Source: Shouchella patagoniensis (GTDB taxonomy: Bacteria; Bacillota; Bacilli; Bacillales; Bacillaceae_D). Taken from it: a stretch of 64,000 nucleotides of DNA. The position numbers and the translations under genes are program-made. The first letter of the stretch is position 1. Each line of letters begins with the position of its first letter. The notes under the pieces are model-generated. The model saw nothing but the letters and a program-made list of their open reading frames with translations. It ran no database searches and was not told the origin of the DNA. Positions 7,896 through 16,264 of the stretch are shown piece after piece. The stretch lies in the NCBI RefSeq assembly GCF_002019705.1, contig NZ_KV917377.1, positions 3,098,565 through 3,162,564 of the forward strand, written 5' to 3'.

Positions 7896-9218
7896 ATGAA
7901 AAGGAAATTGGGATTATTAGTTAGTACCGCAAGCTTGGTTGCCTTAGTGGCATGTGGATCAGCGGATTCAACGGGTGGTGCAGATGGGAAAACAGTCGTA
8001 ACATTTTGGCACTCTATGGGTGGACCGGCTCAAGTAGCATTGGATCAAATTGTTTCCTCTTATAATGAATCGCAGGATGAAGTACAAGTAAATGCAGAAT
8101 TCCAAGGAACGTATGAGGAGTCTTTGCCAAAGTTCCATAGTGTAGGTGGGACTGAAGATGCACCAACTATTATACAAGTGCAAGAAATCGGCTCGATGTC
8201 GATGATTAATAGTGGAAATATTGAACCAATCCAACGCTTTATTGATGAGGAAGGTTACGATATGAGTGGCTTAGAAGAGAATATTACGAATTACTATAAT
8301 ATTGATGATCAGTTTTATTCAATGCCATTTAATTCATCTACGCCTGTTATGTACTACAACAAAGATGCATTTACCGCTGCGGGACTTGATCCAGAAGCCC
8401 CACCTGAGACATATGAAGAGATTGAAGAAGCAAGTAAGAAGATAATAGAAGCAAACGATGGGATGCGAGGTTTTGCACTTCAAGCTTACGGCTGGTTATT
8501 TGAAGAGTTGTTAGCGAATCAAGGTGGACATTTGCTAAACAATGAAAATGGGCGTTCGGAGTTAGCTACAGAGGTTGCTTTTGACGATGAAAAGGGTAGA
8601 TCAATCTTTCATTGGGTGGAACGAATGATTGAGGAAGAAACATTTATGAATTATGGCACAAACGCCGACAATATGGTGGCAGGATTTTTGGCCGGAGAAG
8701 TTGCAATGTTTATGCAATCATCGGCTCAGTCACGGGATGTAATTGATAATGCTCCGTTTGAGGTGGGGGTTGGTTTTATACCATATCCTGAAAACGCAGA
8801 ACGAGAAGGGGTGGTCATCGGGGGCGCTAGCCTTTGGATGTCTACTGGAAAAGATGCAAAAGAGCAAGAAGCTGCATGGGATTTTATGAAGTATATGGCA
8901 ACGCCTGAAATTCAAGCAGAATGGCATGTAGGGACTGGTTATTTTGCAATAAATCCTGCAGCGTATGAAGAACAAGTTGTACAGGATGCGTATGTGGATA
9001 TGCCGCAGTTACAAACGGCTGTGCAACAACTCCAAGAAACAACACCTTCTGTCGCTACTCAAGGAGCGTTAATGGATATGATTCCTGAAGAAAGGAAAAT
9101 TATTGAGACGGCACTTGAATCTGTTTATAACGGGGAAGATGCAGATCAAGCATTTGAGGATGCTGTGGACCAAGTAAATGCAGCAATTGAGCAGTCAAAT
9201 AAAGCGAGAGGGAATTAA
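7896..9218 (+). CDS. ugpB: Glycerol-3-phosphate/glycerophosphodiester-binding lipoprotein, UgpB-like
   Basis: A 440-residue solute-binding protein. The N-terminus MKRKLGLLVSTASLVALVAC gives a lipoprotein signal with lipobox LVAC. The start of the mature protein carries the UgpB-type strand VVTFWHSMGGPAQVALDQIV and SYNESQDEVQVNAEFQGTYE, which is the best evidence for a UgpB relative. I choose the ATG at 7896, which follows GAGGAGAGATGGG; an earlier in-frame start at 7842 would overlap ugpE and spoil the signal peptide. It would capture glycerol-3-phosphate or glycerophosphodiesters outside the cell and hand them to UgpA/UgpE. Confidence 0.86.
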   Translation: MKRKLGLLVSTASLVALVACGSADSTGGADGKTVVTFWHSMGGPAQVALDQIVSSYNESQDEVQVNAEFQGTYEESLPKFHSVGGTEDAPTIIQVQEIGSMSMINSGNIEPIQRFIDEEGYDMSGLEENITNYYNIDDQFYSMPFNSSTPVMYYNKDAFTAAGLDPEAPPETYEEIEEASKKIIEANDGMRGFALQAYGWLFEELLANQGGHLLNNENGRSELATEVAFDDEKGRSIFHWVERMIEEETFMNYGTNADNMVAGFLAGEVAMFMQSSAQSRDVIDNAPFEVGVGFIPYPENAEREGVVIGGASLWMSTGKDAKEQEAAWDFMKYMATPEIQAEWHVGTGYFAINPAAYEEQVVQDAYVDMPQLQTAVQQLQETTPSVATQGALMDMIPEERKIIETALESVYNGEDADQAFEDAVDQVNAAIEQSNKARGN

Positions 9219-9292
9219 AGAGAAGAAGGGGAGCGGTGTAATTTATCGTTGCCCTTTCTTTAGGAGTAGGACAGCTGTAAAGGGGGAGGCGT

Positions 9293-10165
9293 GTGAGGAG
9301 TAGAAGGTGGGTGTTTTTTTTATCATCTAGTGTGTTACTGGTAGTGGTGCTAAGTTATTTCATAAACAAAACGAGTATGGAAACAAGCTGGGTGCCGGCA
9401 AGTAAGCAAGAAGAGAATGTTTTAACGGATCATTCTATACAAATCTTTGCTCATCGAGGAGCTAAAGATCGGGCAAATGAAGCAACAATAGCTGCCTACG
9501 ATCTGGCTGCGCAGGATGGAGTCGATGCGCTTGAGATTGATTTACGTATGACAAAAGATGGAGTTCTTGTTGCAATGCATGATCAAACGATTGATCGGAC
9601 TACAAATGGGGAAGGAAAGGTGGAGACGTATACGTTGGAAGAGTTAACATCATTTCAAACGATCGGCTATTATAATGAAGAAGAAACAAGAGAACCAATT
9701 CCGACTCTTGAAGAAATTCTTAAACGTTATGGCAAAGATGAAACGTATTATATTGAAACAAGGCTTGTTGCAGGTGAATTGGCGATGGAAGAAGAGCTAA
9801 TTTCGTTATTGGAACAACATGATCTTATGAAGGACAATCGCGTGATGCTCCAGTCGTTTTCAGAGGAAAGCCTTAAGAAATTAAATGACTTGGTTCCGGA
9901 AGTCCCATTAACACAGCTTTTTCGCAGAGGGGAGTTTGACTTAAATAAAGCATTAGCATCACCTTATCCAGCGATTGGAATTGAATCCGGCGATTTACTT
10001 AAGAAGGATGTGGAGGCTTTGCAGTTAGTCGAGAAAGAGGTTCATGTTTATTTTACTGATTATAAAACGGAGCAGGAAGAACAAAAGCGAGTAGTGAAAT
10101 ATGGAATTGATGGTCTATTTACAGATCAGATTCAATTTACAAGTTCATTAGTTGATGAACGGTAA
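9293..10165 (+). CDS. Membrane-anchored glycerophosphodiester phosphodiesterase
   Basis: A 290-residue GDPD with one N-terminal hydrophobic span (about residues 6-23) that acts as a signal anchor, so the catalytic domain should face outside. Family motifs are visible: FAHRGAKDRANEAT (the first catalytic His and Arg), the metal-binding ALEIDLRMTKDG, and the second His in AMHDQTIDRTTNG. The enzyme cuts glycerophosphodiesters to glycerol-3-phosphate plus an alcohol. The GTG start follows AAAGGGGGAGG. It sits 74 bp behind ugpB in the same orientation, so hydrolysis outside the cell could feed the importer. Family members usually read ENT after the first HRG; here it is NEAT. Confidence 0.88.
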   Translation: MRSRRWVFFLSSSVLLVVVLSYFINKTSMETSWVPASKQEENVLTDHSIQIFAHRGAKDRANEATIAAYDLAAQDGVDALEIDLRMTKDGVLVAMHDQTIDRTTNGEGKVETYTLEELTSFQTIGYYNEEETREPIPTLEEILKRYGKDETYYIETRLVAGELAMEEELISLLEQHDLMKDNRVMLQSFSEESLKKLNDLVPEVPLTQLFRRGEFDLNKALASPYPAIGIESGDLLKKDVEALQLVEKEVHVYFTDYKTEQEEQKRVVKYGIDGLFTDQIQFTSSLVDER

Positions 10166-10215
10166 TAAATGTAGGTTAATGAACAGCAGTTGCTGATAAT
10201 AGGAGATGGATAAAA

Positions 10216-10974
10216 GTGACAGCGATTTATGGACATAGAGGTGCAGCTGGTACACATCCAGAAAATACGCTTTTGAGTTTTGAAGAAGCATTAAATAATG
10301 GAGTCGATGGAATTGAACTTGATGTTCAAATAACAAAAGACGGCGAGCTTATTGTTATGCATGATCCGACAGTTGACCGGACTACGAGTGGGTCTGGCTA
10401 TGTTAACGAAATGACACTTGCGGAAATTAAACAACTCAGTGCAGGAAGCGAATTCAGTCACATGATAGACTATGATCCAAATACATGGCCATCAATAAAA
10501 GTCCCAACATTGAAAGAAACATTAAATCTTATTCGACCTCATCGAATTGAATTAAACATTGAATTTAAACCGAACTTGGCTCTTCATAAAGGGATTGAAC
10601 AGATTGTATTAAAAGAGGTTGAGTCCTACGGACAAGGGTTAAAGGTCAGTTATTCATCCTTTCATTTACCAATCTTAATGAGGCTGAAAGCACTCAACAA
10701 AGAGGTGGAGACGGCATTTCTTGTAAATCAAAATGTCCCATTTCCACGGGATTATTTGGAGACTTTTAATCTGGCTACTTTCCATGTCTCTAAGAAACCG
10801 CTATTAGGAGACAGTTTTTTTGAGGCAGAGGAGCTGCTAGAGAAAATAAGAGTGTGGACTGTCAATTGTGATGAAGACATAAACAAGTTACTACAAAAAA
10901 ATGTTAAAGCCATTATGACTGACTTTCCAAAGCGAGCAATTGCGTTGAGACGTACATTTAAAAAACAGGTTTGA
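10216..10974 (+). CDS. Cytoplasmic glycerophosphodiester phosphodiesterase
   Basis: A 252-residue GDPD without signal peptide. Motifs are GHRGAAGTHPENTLLSF, GIELDVQITKDGELIVMHDP and TVDRTTSG, covering both catalytic His residues and the Glu/Asp metal ligands. The GTG start at 10216 follows AGGAGATG. As the last gene of the ugp-like operon it would hydrolyse imported glycerophosphodiesters inside the cell, complementing the anchored enzyme encoded just before. The stop codon lies inside a perfect 40-bp palindrome that forms the terminator. Confidence 0.9.
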   Translation: MTAIYGHRGAAGTHPENTLLSFEEALNNGVDGIELDVQITKDGELIVMHDPTVDRTTSGSGYVNEMTLAEIKQLSAGSEFSHMIDYDPNTWPSIKVPTLKETLNLIRPHRIELNIEFKPNLALHKGIEQIVLKEVESYGQGLKVSYSSFHLPILMRLKALNKEVETAFLVNQNVPFPRDYLETFNLATFHVSKKPLLGDSFFEAEELLEKIRVWTVNCDEDINKLLQKNVKAIMTDFPKRAIALRRTFKKQV

Positions 10975-11001
10975 TCACCGATCGGTGATCAAACCTGTTT
11001 T
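10962..11001. terminator. Bidirectional terminator, perfect 40-bp palindrome
   Basis: A fully symmetric palindrome centred on CCGATCGG, starting with AAAACAGGTTTG and ending with the reverse complement CAAACCTGTTTT. It lies between the convergent GDPD gene at 10216 and the receptor gene at 11024, contains the GDPD stop codon at 10972-10974, and ends each arm with a T-run on the respective strand. Confidence 0.85.
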
Positions 11002-11023
11002 AAGTTGTTAAGTAGTTTGTTCG

Positions 11024-12634
11024 TTATTCTACTACATCTTGGTAACGAGTGTACGCTTCTCTTTGGATGGACATATACTCCTCAAGTCCAAGAGACTCAA
11101 CTTGGGCTACGTAGTCATCCCAGTCATCAAAAGATTTTCTACCTGTTATAAACGCATCTTCTGTTTCATTTATAAACGTTTCTAAGTCACTTCCCATTGA
11201 ATCACGGAATTGTTGTTCTTCTCTAGTGTAATTAAATCCATTCCATACTTCTTCAACAGCGTCGGGCTCTGCTAACTCGCCGTTTTCAATAGAGTTAGGA
11301 TAAGCTTCGGAACCTTTGAAGTAATGTTGTTGAACATAACCAGGATAGCTTCCCCCAAGCCATGTAATATAATCGGCTAGTGCTTGGTCTTGTGTTAATC
11401 CATCGGGATTATCTGTAATTAACTCAGTAAAGTCGAGTGTTCCATCATCATTCTCTACATAAGTTGTTCCTTCTTCTCCCATAAAGTAAAAGCGTGCACC
11501 TTCCTCACTAAAAAAGTAATCCATCCATCGGAGTGTCGCTTCTGGATGCTCATTCTTATCGGTAATCGCAAATGCACCCACATGAACGAGTGGCGGCTTT
11601 ATATGGCTATATAGTTTATCGCCATGTGGACCTTCCAATGCTTCCCCACCTGAAAATGTATCTTGATTCATTAGTGTTTGTGGGTTACTCGTGATAACCG
11701 CTCCTAACTGACCGGCTGCGCCTTTTGCCAGCAATTGTGAGCCGTCATGTGTGTAGACTTCGTGGTCTATTAGTTCTTCAGAGTAAAGTTTATGCAGGTA
11801 CTCAAGAAATTCTTTGTACTTGTCTTCAGTTCGGAAAAATCGTAAATCGTCTGTTCCTGGATCAACGTCAATGAATTTATGACCGACCCCTCTCGTTCCA
11901 AAACCCCATGCACCTTGGAGTTGACCACGTATTTCAGTTATATTTGTGCCTGAAAAGGGGATGGCTTCTCCATCAGCTAAGTTTGGATTATCTTTGACCG
12001 CTTTCAAAAACTCATAAAATTCGTCGGTTGTTGTCGGTCTATCCATACTAACTTCTTCAAGCCATTCATCATTAATCCATAACGGTACACCAATCAGCAT
12101 TGGTAGGAAATCAGGTGTATAGTAAGAAGGGAATGAATAAATATGACCATCAGGCATTGTTAAGCCTTTTCGCATGTCAGGATGTTTTTCAAGAGCTGCA
12201 TGAAAATTTGGGGCGAATTCTTCAATCATGTCATCAAGAGGTATAAGAATGCCCTGCTCCCCGTAAGTGGCTAAGTCGCTTGATGAAAGCCTAGCAGAAT
12301 AAAAAGCGTCAGGGTAATCGCCACTTGTTAGAACTAGGTTACGGCGCTCTGATAAGCCATCAAATGCATTTAATTGGAAATCAACTTTAATGTCTGTCAT
12401 ATCTTCGTACGTGCTCCACACATAAGTTTCTTCAAAATTATTTGAATTTGGTTCTGATTTACCTGTGAAGAAAGTGAGTTCAATCGGTTCTTTTACAATA
12501 GGAAAACCAGATTCATTGACAAGTTCGGCATTCGTACTTTCTTCTGTGCTGCCAGCATCTTCTCCTGAATTGGAACAGCCTGCTACAAAAGCAAGTGCAA
12601 GGACAGAGAAAAGGATTGTCTTTATTTTTTTCAT
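11024..12634 (-). CDS. LplA/LipO-type solute-binding lipoprotein (receptor 1)
   Basis: A 536-residue extracellular binding protein of the family that serves LplB/LplC permeases. The signal peptide ends in lipobox VAGC. The mature part is acidic, with GFPIVKEPIELTFFTG, GDYPDAFYSA and KGLTMPDGHIYSFPSYY. It is clearly paralogous to the receptor at 16265 (same opening motif and long shared blocks such as RKGLTM-DGHIYSFPS), so one permease pair probably has two receptors. It is a single-gene transcript read away from the GlpP operon and carries the same leader element (12667-12730). Glycerophosphodiester ligand is inferred from that shared control and the neighbouring GDPD. Confidence 0.87.
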   Translation of the reverse strand: MKKIKTILFSVLALAFVAGCSNSGEDAGSTEESTNAELVNESGFPIVKEPIELTFFTGKSEPNSNNFEETYVWSTYEDMTDIKVDFQLNAFDGLSERRNLVLTSGDYPDAFYSARLSSSDLATYGEQGILIPLDDMIEEFAPNFHAALEKHPDMRKGLTMPDGHIYSFPSYYTPDFLPMLIGVPLWINDEWLEEVSMDRPTTTDEFYEFLKAVKDNPNLADGEAIPFSGTNITEIRGQLQGAWGFGTRGVGHKFIDVDPGTDDLRFFRTEDKYKEFLEYLHKLYSEELIDHEVYTHDGSQLLAKGAAGQLGAVITSNPQTLMNQDTFSGGEALEGPHGDKLYSHIKPPLVHVGAFAITDKNEHPEATLRWMDYFFSEEGARFYFMGEEGTTYVENDDGTLDFTELITDNPDGLTQDQALADYITWLGGSYPGYVQQHYFKGSEAYPNSIENGELAEPDAVEEVWNGFNYTREEQQFRDSMGSDLETFINETEDAFITGRKSFDDWDDYVAQVESLGLEEYMSIQREAYTRYQDVVE

Positions 12635-12666
12635 TTATCTACTCTCCCTTTGCTCTATTAACATAC

Positions 12667-12730
12667 AAAAAACCCTAATCAACACCAAATAAATGGCGCT
12701 AATTAGGGTTTTCTCCGGTCGACTCCACCC
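12667..12730 (-). promoter_or_regulatory. Candidate GlpP-controlled leader/terminator (minus strand)
   Basis: Read on the minus strand, TATTAT (12740-12735) is a likely -10, then GGGTGGAGTC (12730-12721), a GAGAAAACCCTAAT block, and a 17-bp stem with wobble pairs (12710-12694 against 12687-12671) followed by a T-run, 33 bp before the receptor start. The same arrangement occurs in mirror image at 12961-13041. GGGT at the 5' end can pair with ACCC of the terminator's left arm, so terminator and anti-terminator forms are possible. GlpP, encoded at 13864, is known in B. subtilis to antiterminate such leaders in response to glycerol-3-phosphate; assignment to it here is inference. Confidence 0.7.
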
Positions 12731-12740
12731 GTATATAATA

Positions 12741-12960
12741 GAGCTGTAATACATTTAGTATCTGCTAGAACAAATGAAAAGTCAATAACGAAATAATAAA
12801 TAGATTGTAAATTATAAAATAATATAAGTTGACAAAGAAAGCGCATTTATATATTTTTTAAGTAGATTCCTTCTTTGACTTAGAAAAAGTTAATAAGGAA
12901 TTTACAATGCTTTCATCAAGAGATTACATTTATCATTTATGATGAATGTAAAGAAGTGAA
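12741..12960. other. AT-rich divergent promoter region
   Basis: About 220 bp between the two mirrored leader elements, very AT-rich. It must carry the -35 regions of both divergent transcripts; I see no gene, no clear consensus -35 box and no other repeat. Confidence 0.4.
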
Positions 12961-13041
12961 TATTGTTATGGGTGGAGTCCATTGAGAAAACCCTAATAAA
13001 TGTAGGCACAATAAATGTGCCCTCGTTTATTAGGGTTTTTT
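12961..13041 (+). promoter_or_regulatory. Candidate GlpP-controlled leader/terminator (plus strand)
   Basis: TATTGT (12961-12966) is a likely -10, followed by GGGTGGAGTCC (12970-12980), GAGAAAACCCTAAT, and a terminator: AACCCTAATAAA (12989-13000) pairs with TTTATTAGGGTT (13026-13037), an inner GGCACA/TGTGCC stem (13005-13010/13016-13021), then a T-run. It precedes the HAD-GlpP-permease-receptor-GDPD operon. The first 20-odd bases and the outer stem match the leader on the other strand at 12667-12730, which argues for a shared regulator. GlpP is encoded in this operon, so autoregulation is likely. Confidence 0.72.
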
Positions 13042-13062
13042 CGTGGACAAAAGGGGGCTAAA

Positions 13063-13857
13063 ATGAAGCAATACGAACATTACTTTTTTGATTTGGACGG
13101 CACTCTAATTAATGGGGAGGGTTTATTACCTTATGCTAAGGAGCTAATTTCTTGCTTGCGTAAACAGAAAAAACAGGTATTTTTCCTCACCAATCACCCT
13201 GTTCGATCAAGACGTGTGTTAACAAATGATTTACAAGAACTTGGTTTAGACATTTTTTATGACGAATTAATTACACCTATTATGGGATTAAAGGAATACT
13301 TTGCTCCTAGGAATAAGGACAGCAGGAAATTGTATGTAGCGGGGTCAAAGATGATAAAGGAAGAGCTTCGCGAACAGGGGTTTACTGTGGTAGATGAACA
13401 TGCATCAGAAGAACCTAAGAACATTGCTGTTGTTCTAGGAATGACCCCGGACTTAACGTACAACCAGTTGCAAGTTGGCTTTTGGCTGATGCAACAAGGC
13501 GCTGAGCTTATATTGTTAAATGGGGACTTGCTATGTCCTCATCCAAAAGGGTTTTTAATTGATACAGGCTCTCTGGCACGGGTGCTGGAACATAAGGACA
13601 AAAAGCCTGTTATTGTTGGGAAACCCTCGTATTGGATGCAACAAGCGTTGCTACGTGCAATGCGCGGGAATGTCGAAAATGCTGTCATTATTGGAGATTC
13701 GTTAACAAGTGATATCGGAATAGGGAATTCATTAAACATTGATACAGTGCTAGTCTGTTCGGGAGTTACATCTATCCACCAGATGCAGCATGCGGTACAA
13801 CTACCTACAGTTATTTTTCCGTCTGTTCGGGAGATCTATCAATTGATAAAGGGGTAA
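13063..13857 (+). CDS. HAD-IIA (NagD-like) phosphatase
   Basis: A 264-residue haloacid-dehalogenase phosphatase. Motif I FFDLDGTLING holds the nucleophile Asp and the acid/base Asp, motif II is FFLTNHPVRS, the Lys of motif III is in VIVGKPSYWM and motif IV is IIGDSLTSDIGIG; the cap is of the C2 (IIA) type. Members include sugar-phosphate, p-nitrophenyl-phosphate and glycerol-3-phosphate phosphatases. Next to GlpP and a GDPD, a role in dephosphorylating glycerol-3-phosphate or a head-group phosphate is plausible but not proven. I start at the ATG at 13063 after GGGGGC; an earlier in-frame ATG at 13015 lies inside the terminator stem. Confidence 0.85.
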   Translation: MKQYEHYFFDLDGTLINGEGLLPYAKELISCLRKQKKQVFFLTNHPVRSRRVLTNDLQELGLDIFYDELITPIMGLKEYFAPRNKDSRKLYVAGSKMIKEELREQGFTVVDEHASEEPKNIAVVLGMTPDLTYNQLQVGFWLMQQGAELILLNGDLLCPHPKGFLIDTGSLARVLEHKDKKPVIVGKPSYWMQQALLRAMRGNVENAVIIGDSLTSDIGIGNSLNIDTVLVCSGVTSIHQMQHAVQLPTVIFPSVREIYQLIKG

Positions 13858-13863
13858 AGCCGT

Positions 13864-14394
13864 ATGTTTAATGAACAATTCATCCATGCAATTACAAGCA
13901 AGCAACAAGAGGAAAGATGCCTTCTGTCAGATGTCAATACTGTTTTCTTATTAAATGGAAATATGCATACCTTGCCAGACCAAGTATTTAGCTATCAGAA
14001 AAAGGGAAAGGTTGTTTTTGTTCATGTCGATTTGGTTTCTGGGATTGAAACCCATACAGCTGATGGCATGAGATATATAGCAGAAGTAATCGCTCCTGAT
14101 GGAATTATTAGCACGAGAAGTCAGTCGATTATTCAAGCGAAGAAGGTTGGACTAAAAACGGTCCAACGCGTCTTCTTAATCGATACTCATGCGATGGAAA
14201 AAGCAATTCAGACTGTAAATAAAATTAAGCCTGACGCAGTCGAAGCGATGCCTGGGTTGATGCCTAGGGTGATACAAGAACTTGTTGGAATGACATCTGT
14301 GCCAATCGTTGCCGGGGGACTGTTTAAGACAAGAGCAGAAATGGACCTGGCTCTAAAGGCTGGAGCGGTTGCTGTCTCCGCTAGCATCATTTAA
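13864..14394 (+). CDS. glpP: GlpP, glycerol-3-phosphate-responsive RNA antiterminator
   Basis: A 176-residue small TIM-barrel-like protein matching GlpP along its length: VFLLNGN, VFVHVDLVSGIE, DGIISTRSQSIIQAKK, QRVFLIDTHAM, KPDAVEAMPG and the phosphate-binding end VAGGLFKTRAEMDLALKAGA. In B. subtilis GlpP binds the leaders of glp mRNAs when glycerol-3-phosphate is present and lets RNA polymerase pass a terminator. Here it is second in an operon for glycerophosphodiester uptake rather than beside glpFK, and two matching leader-terminators lie at 12667-12730 and 12961-13041. It may be the only GlpP or a local specialised copy. Confidence 0.92.
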   Translation: MFNEQFIHAITSKQQEERCLLSDVNTVFLLNGNMHTLPDQVFSYQKKGKVVFVHVDLVSGIETHTADGMRYIAEVIAPDGIISTRSQSIIQAKKVGLKTVQRVFLIDTHAMEKAIQTVNKIKPDAVEAMPGLMPRVIQELVGMTSVPIVAGGLFKTRAEMDLALKAGAVAVSASII

Positions 14395-14411
14395 TTAAAG
14401 GAGGAATGTAG

Positions 14412-15359
14412 ATGGAGAGCAAGATCGAGCATACTCGTCAGAAAGTTAAAAAACCGCAAAAAAGAAGATGGAGTATGATAAAGCGAAACTGGGATTTATA
14501 TTTACTCGTTCTTCCAGTTATTTTGTACTTTCTTATCTTTAAATACTATCCAATGTATGGTGTTCAGATTGCTTTTAAAGATTTTATAGCAGTTGAAGGT
14601 ATCTGGGGAAGTCAGTGGATAGGTTTTGATCATTTTGTTCGATTTTTTGAAAGTTTTTATTTTGAACGCCTCCTGTCTAATACAATTGGACTTAGTTTAT
14701 ATAATCTAGCTATTGGTTTTCCAATACCTATTATATTGGCACTCTTAATCAATGAAATTCGTATTAAGAAAGCAAAAAGCTTTGTTCAAACCGTTACGTA
14801 TGCACCCCATTTCTTATCAACAGTGGTTGTGGTGGGTATGCTCTTCTTGCTTTTGTCTCCTACTGGTATAGTTAATCAGTTTCTTAGTTTGTTTGGAATT
14901 TCTGAAACCTCTTTTATGACGCAGCCTGAATGGTTTAAAACAACTTATGTATTCTCAGGAGTGTGGCAGCAGATGGGCTGGAGTTCGATTATCTACTTAG
15001 CTGCATTAGCAGGTATTGATCCCCAGCTACATGAAGCTGCGAAAATAGATGGTGCAAGTCGATTAAGAAGGATCTGGCATGTGAATCTCCCAGGGATACG
15101 TTCAACAATTATTATTTTATTAATTTTACAAACTGGTAGCATTGTAAGTGTTGGTTTTGAAAAAGTGTTTCTAATGCAAAATCAATTAAACATGGAAGCG
15201 TCTGATGTCATTGCTACTCATATATACCGAACTGGTATTGCGGGTGCCCAGTATAGTTACTCAGCGGCGATTGGTTTATTTGAGTCAGTGATTAATTTTA
15301 TTCTTTTAGTCATTGTGAATTATACTGCGAAAAAAACAAGCCAAACGAGCTTGTGGTAA
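14412..15359 (+). CDS. ABC permease, LplB type
   Basis: A 315-residue permease with six hydrophobic spans, a basic N-terminus of about 30 residues and the EAA loop EAAKIDGASRLRRIWHVNLP. The opening segment DLYLLVLPVILYFLIFKYYPMYG is characteristic of the LplB/YtcP group that works with long LplA/LipO-type receptors. AAAGGAGG precedes the ATG. Its place between GlpP and a GDPD suggests a glycerophosphodiester or teichoic-acid-derived substrate. There is no ATPase in this operon. Confidence 0.87.
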   Translation: MESKIEHTRQKVKKPQKRRWSMIKRNWDLYLLVLPVILYFLIFKYYPMYGVQIAFKDFIAVEGIWGSQWIGFDHFVRFFESFYFERLLSNTIGLSLYNLAIGFPIPIILALLINEIRIKKAKSFVQTVTYAPHFLSTVVVVGMLFLLLSPTGIVNQFLSLFGISETSFMTQPEWFKTTYVFSGVWQQMGWSSIIYLAALAGIDPQLHEAAKIDGASRLRRIWHVNLPGIRSTIIILLILQTGSIVSVGFEKVFLMQNQLNMEASDVIATHIYRTGIAGAQYSYSAAIGLFESVINFILLVIVNYTAKKTSQTSLW

Positions 15360-15371
15360 GGGGGGGTTAAG

Positions 15372-16250
15372 GTGAAACAAAGTGCCGGAGATCGGATGTT
15401 TGGAATTGGGGTTTACATCATTATCGGATTGATTACGTTAATCGTTCTTTATCCACTTGTTTATGTACTAAGTGCATCATTTAGTGATCCAGGAGCTGTA
15501 CTAAGAGGGGAGTTATGGCTTTTTCCAATTGATCCAACTTTAGATTCCTACTCAAGAGTGTTTCAGAACGAAGATATTTGGACGGGTTTTAGAAACACGT
15601 TCCTTTATACAACTCTTGGGACTGCGTTAAATCTGGGGCTGTCTATTATGATTGCTTATCCCCTCTCAAGAAGGGACTTTTATGGTAGAAGTCTTTTGAC
15701 GATTTTTCTTGTCTTCACAATGTTTTTTAGCGGTGGAATGGTGCCTACCTATTTACTTGTTCGTGACTTAGGGATGTTAAATACGATATGGGCGGTTATT
15801 GTTCCAGGTGCAGTGTCGGTTTATAACGTAATCATTATCCGGACATTTTTTCAAAACATTCCAAACGAGCTGCGCGAATCGGCTGACCTTGACGGCTGCT
15901 CGAATATCCAGTATTTACTAAAAATATTGTTACCTTTATCAAAACCCGTTATCGCGGTGATGATCTTGTTTTATGGGGTTAGCCAATGGAACGCATTTTT
16001 TGATGCACTCATTTACTTAACAAACCGAGACTTGTTTCCATTACAGTTGTTTTTAAGAGAAATGTTAATTCAAGGACAATTATCAGATATGGTACAAGTA
16101 AGTGACTCAACGCTTGACGCACACGCGCTAACGGTAGAAGGAATTAAGTATGCAGTTGTAATTGTGGCTAGTTTACCTATGCTCATTTTATATCCGTTCT
16201 TGCAACGCTTTTTTGTGAAAGGTGTCATGATTGGTTCGATTAAAGGTTAA
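15372..16250 (+). CDS. ABC permease, LplC type
   Basis: A 292-residue permease of the LplC/YtcP group with six spans and the EAA loop ESADLDGCSNIQYLLKILLP. The GTG start at 15372 follows a long G-rich Shine-Dalgarno (GGGGGG). It pairs with the LplB-like protein encoded 12 bp upstream. The C-terminal end PFLQRFFVKGVMIGSIKG is the conserved tail of this group. Receptor follows 14 bp downstream. Confidence 0.87.
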   Translation: MKQSAGDRMFGIGVYIIIGLITLIVLYPLVYVLSASFSDPGAVLRGELWLFPIDPTLDSYSRVFQNEDIWTGFRNTFLYTTLGTALNLGLSIMIAYPLSRRDFYGRSLLTIFLVFTMFFSGGMVPTYLLVRDLGMLNTIWAVIVPGAVSVYNVIIIRTFFQNIPNELRESADLDGCSNIQYLLKILLPLSKPVIAVMILFYGVSQWNAFFDALIYLTNRDLFPLQLFLREMLIQGQLSDMVQVSDSTLDAHALTVEGIKYAVVIVASLPMLILYPFLQRFFVKGVMIGSIKG

Positions 16251-16264
16251 TAAGGGGGACAACA

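Noticed and set aside
10962-11001. Perfect palindrome considered as phage attachment site or operator
   Set aside because: Position between convergent stop codons with T-runs on both sides is fully explained by a bidirectional terminator; no integrase is nearby.
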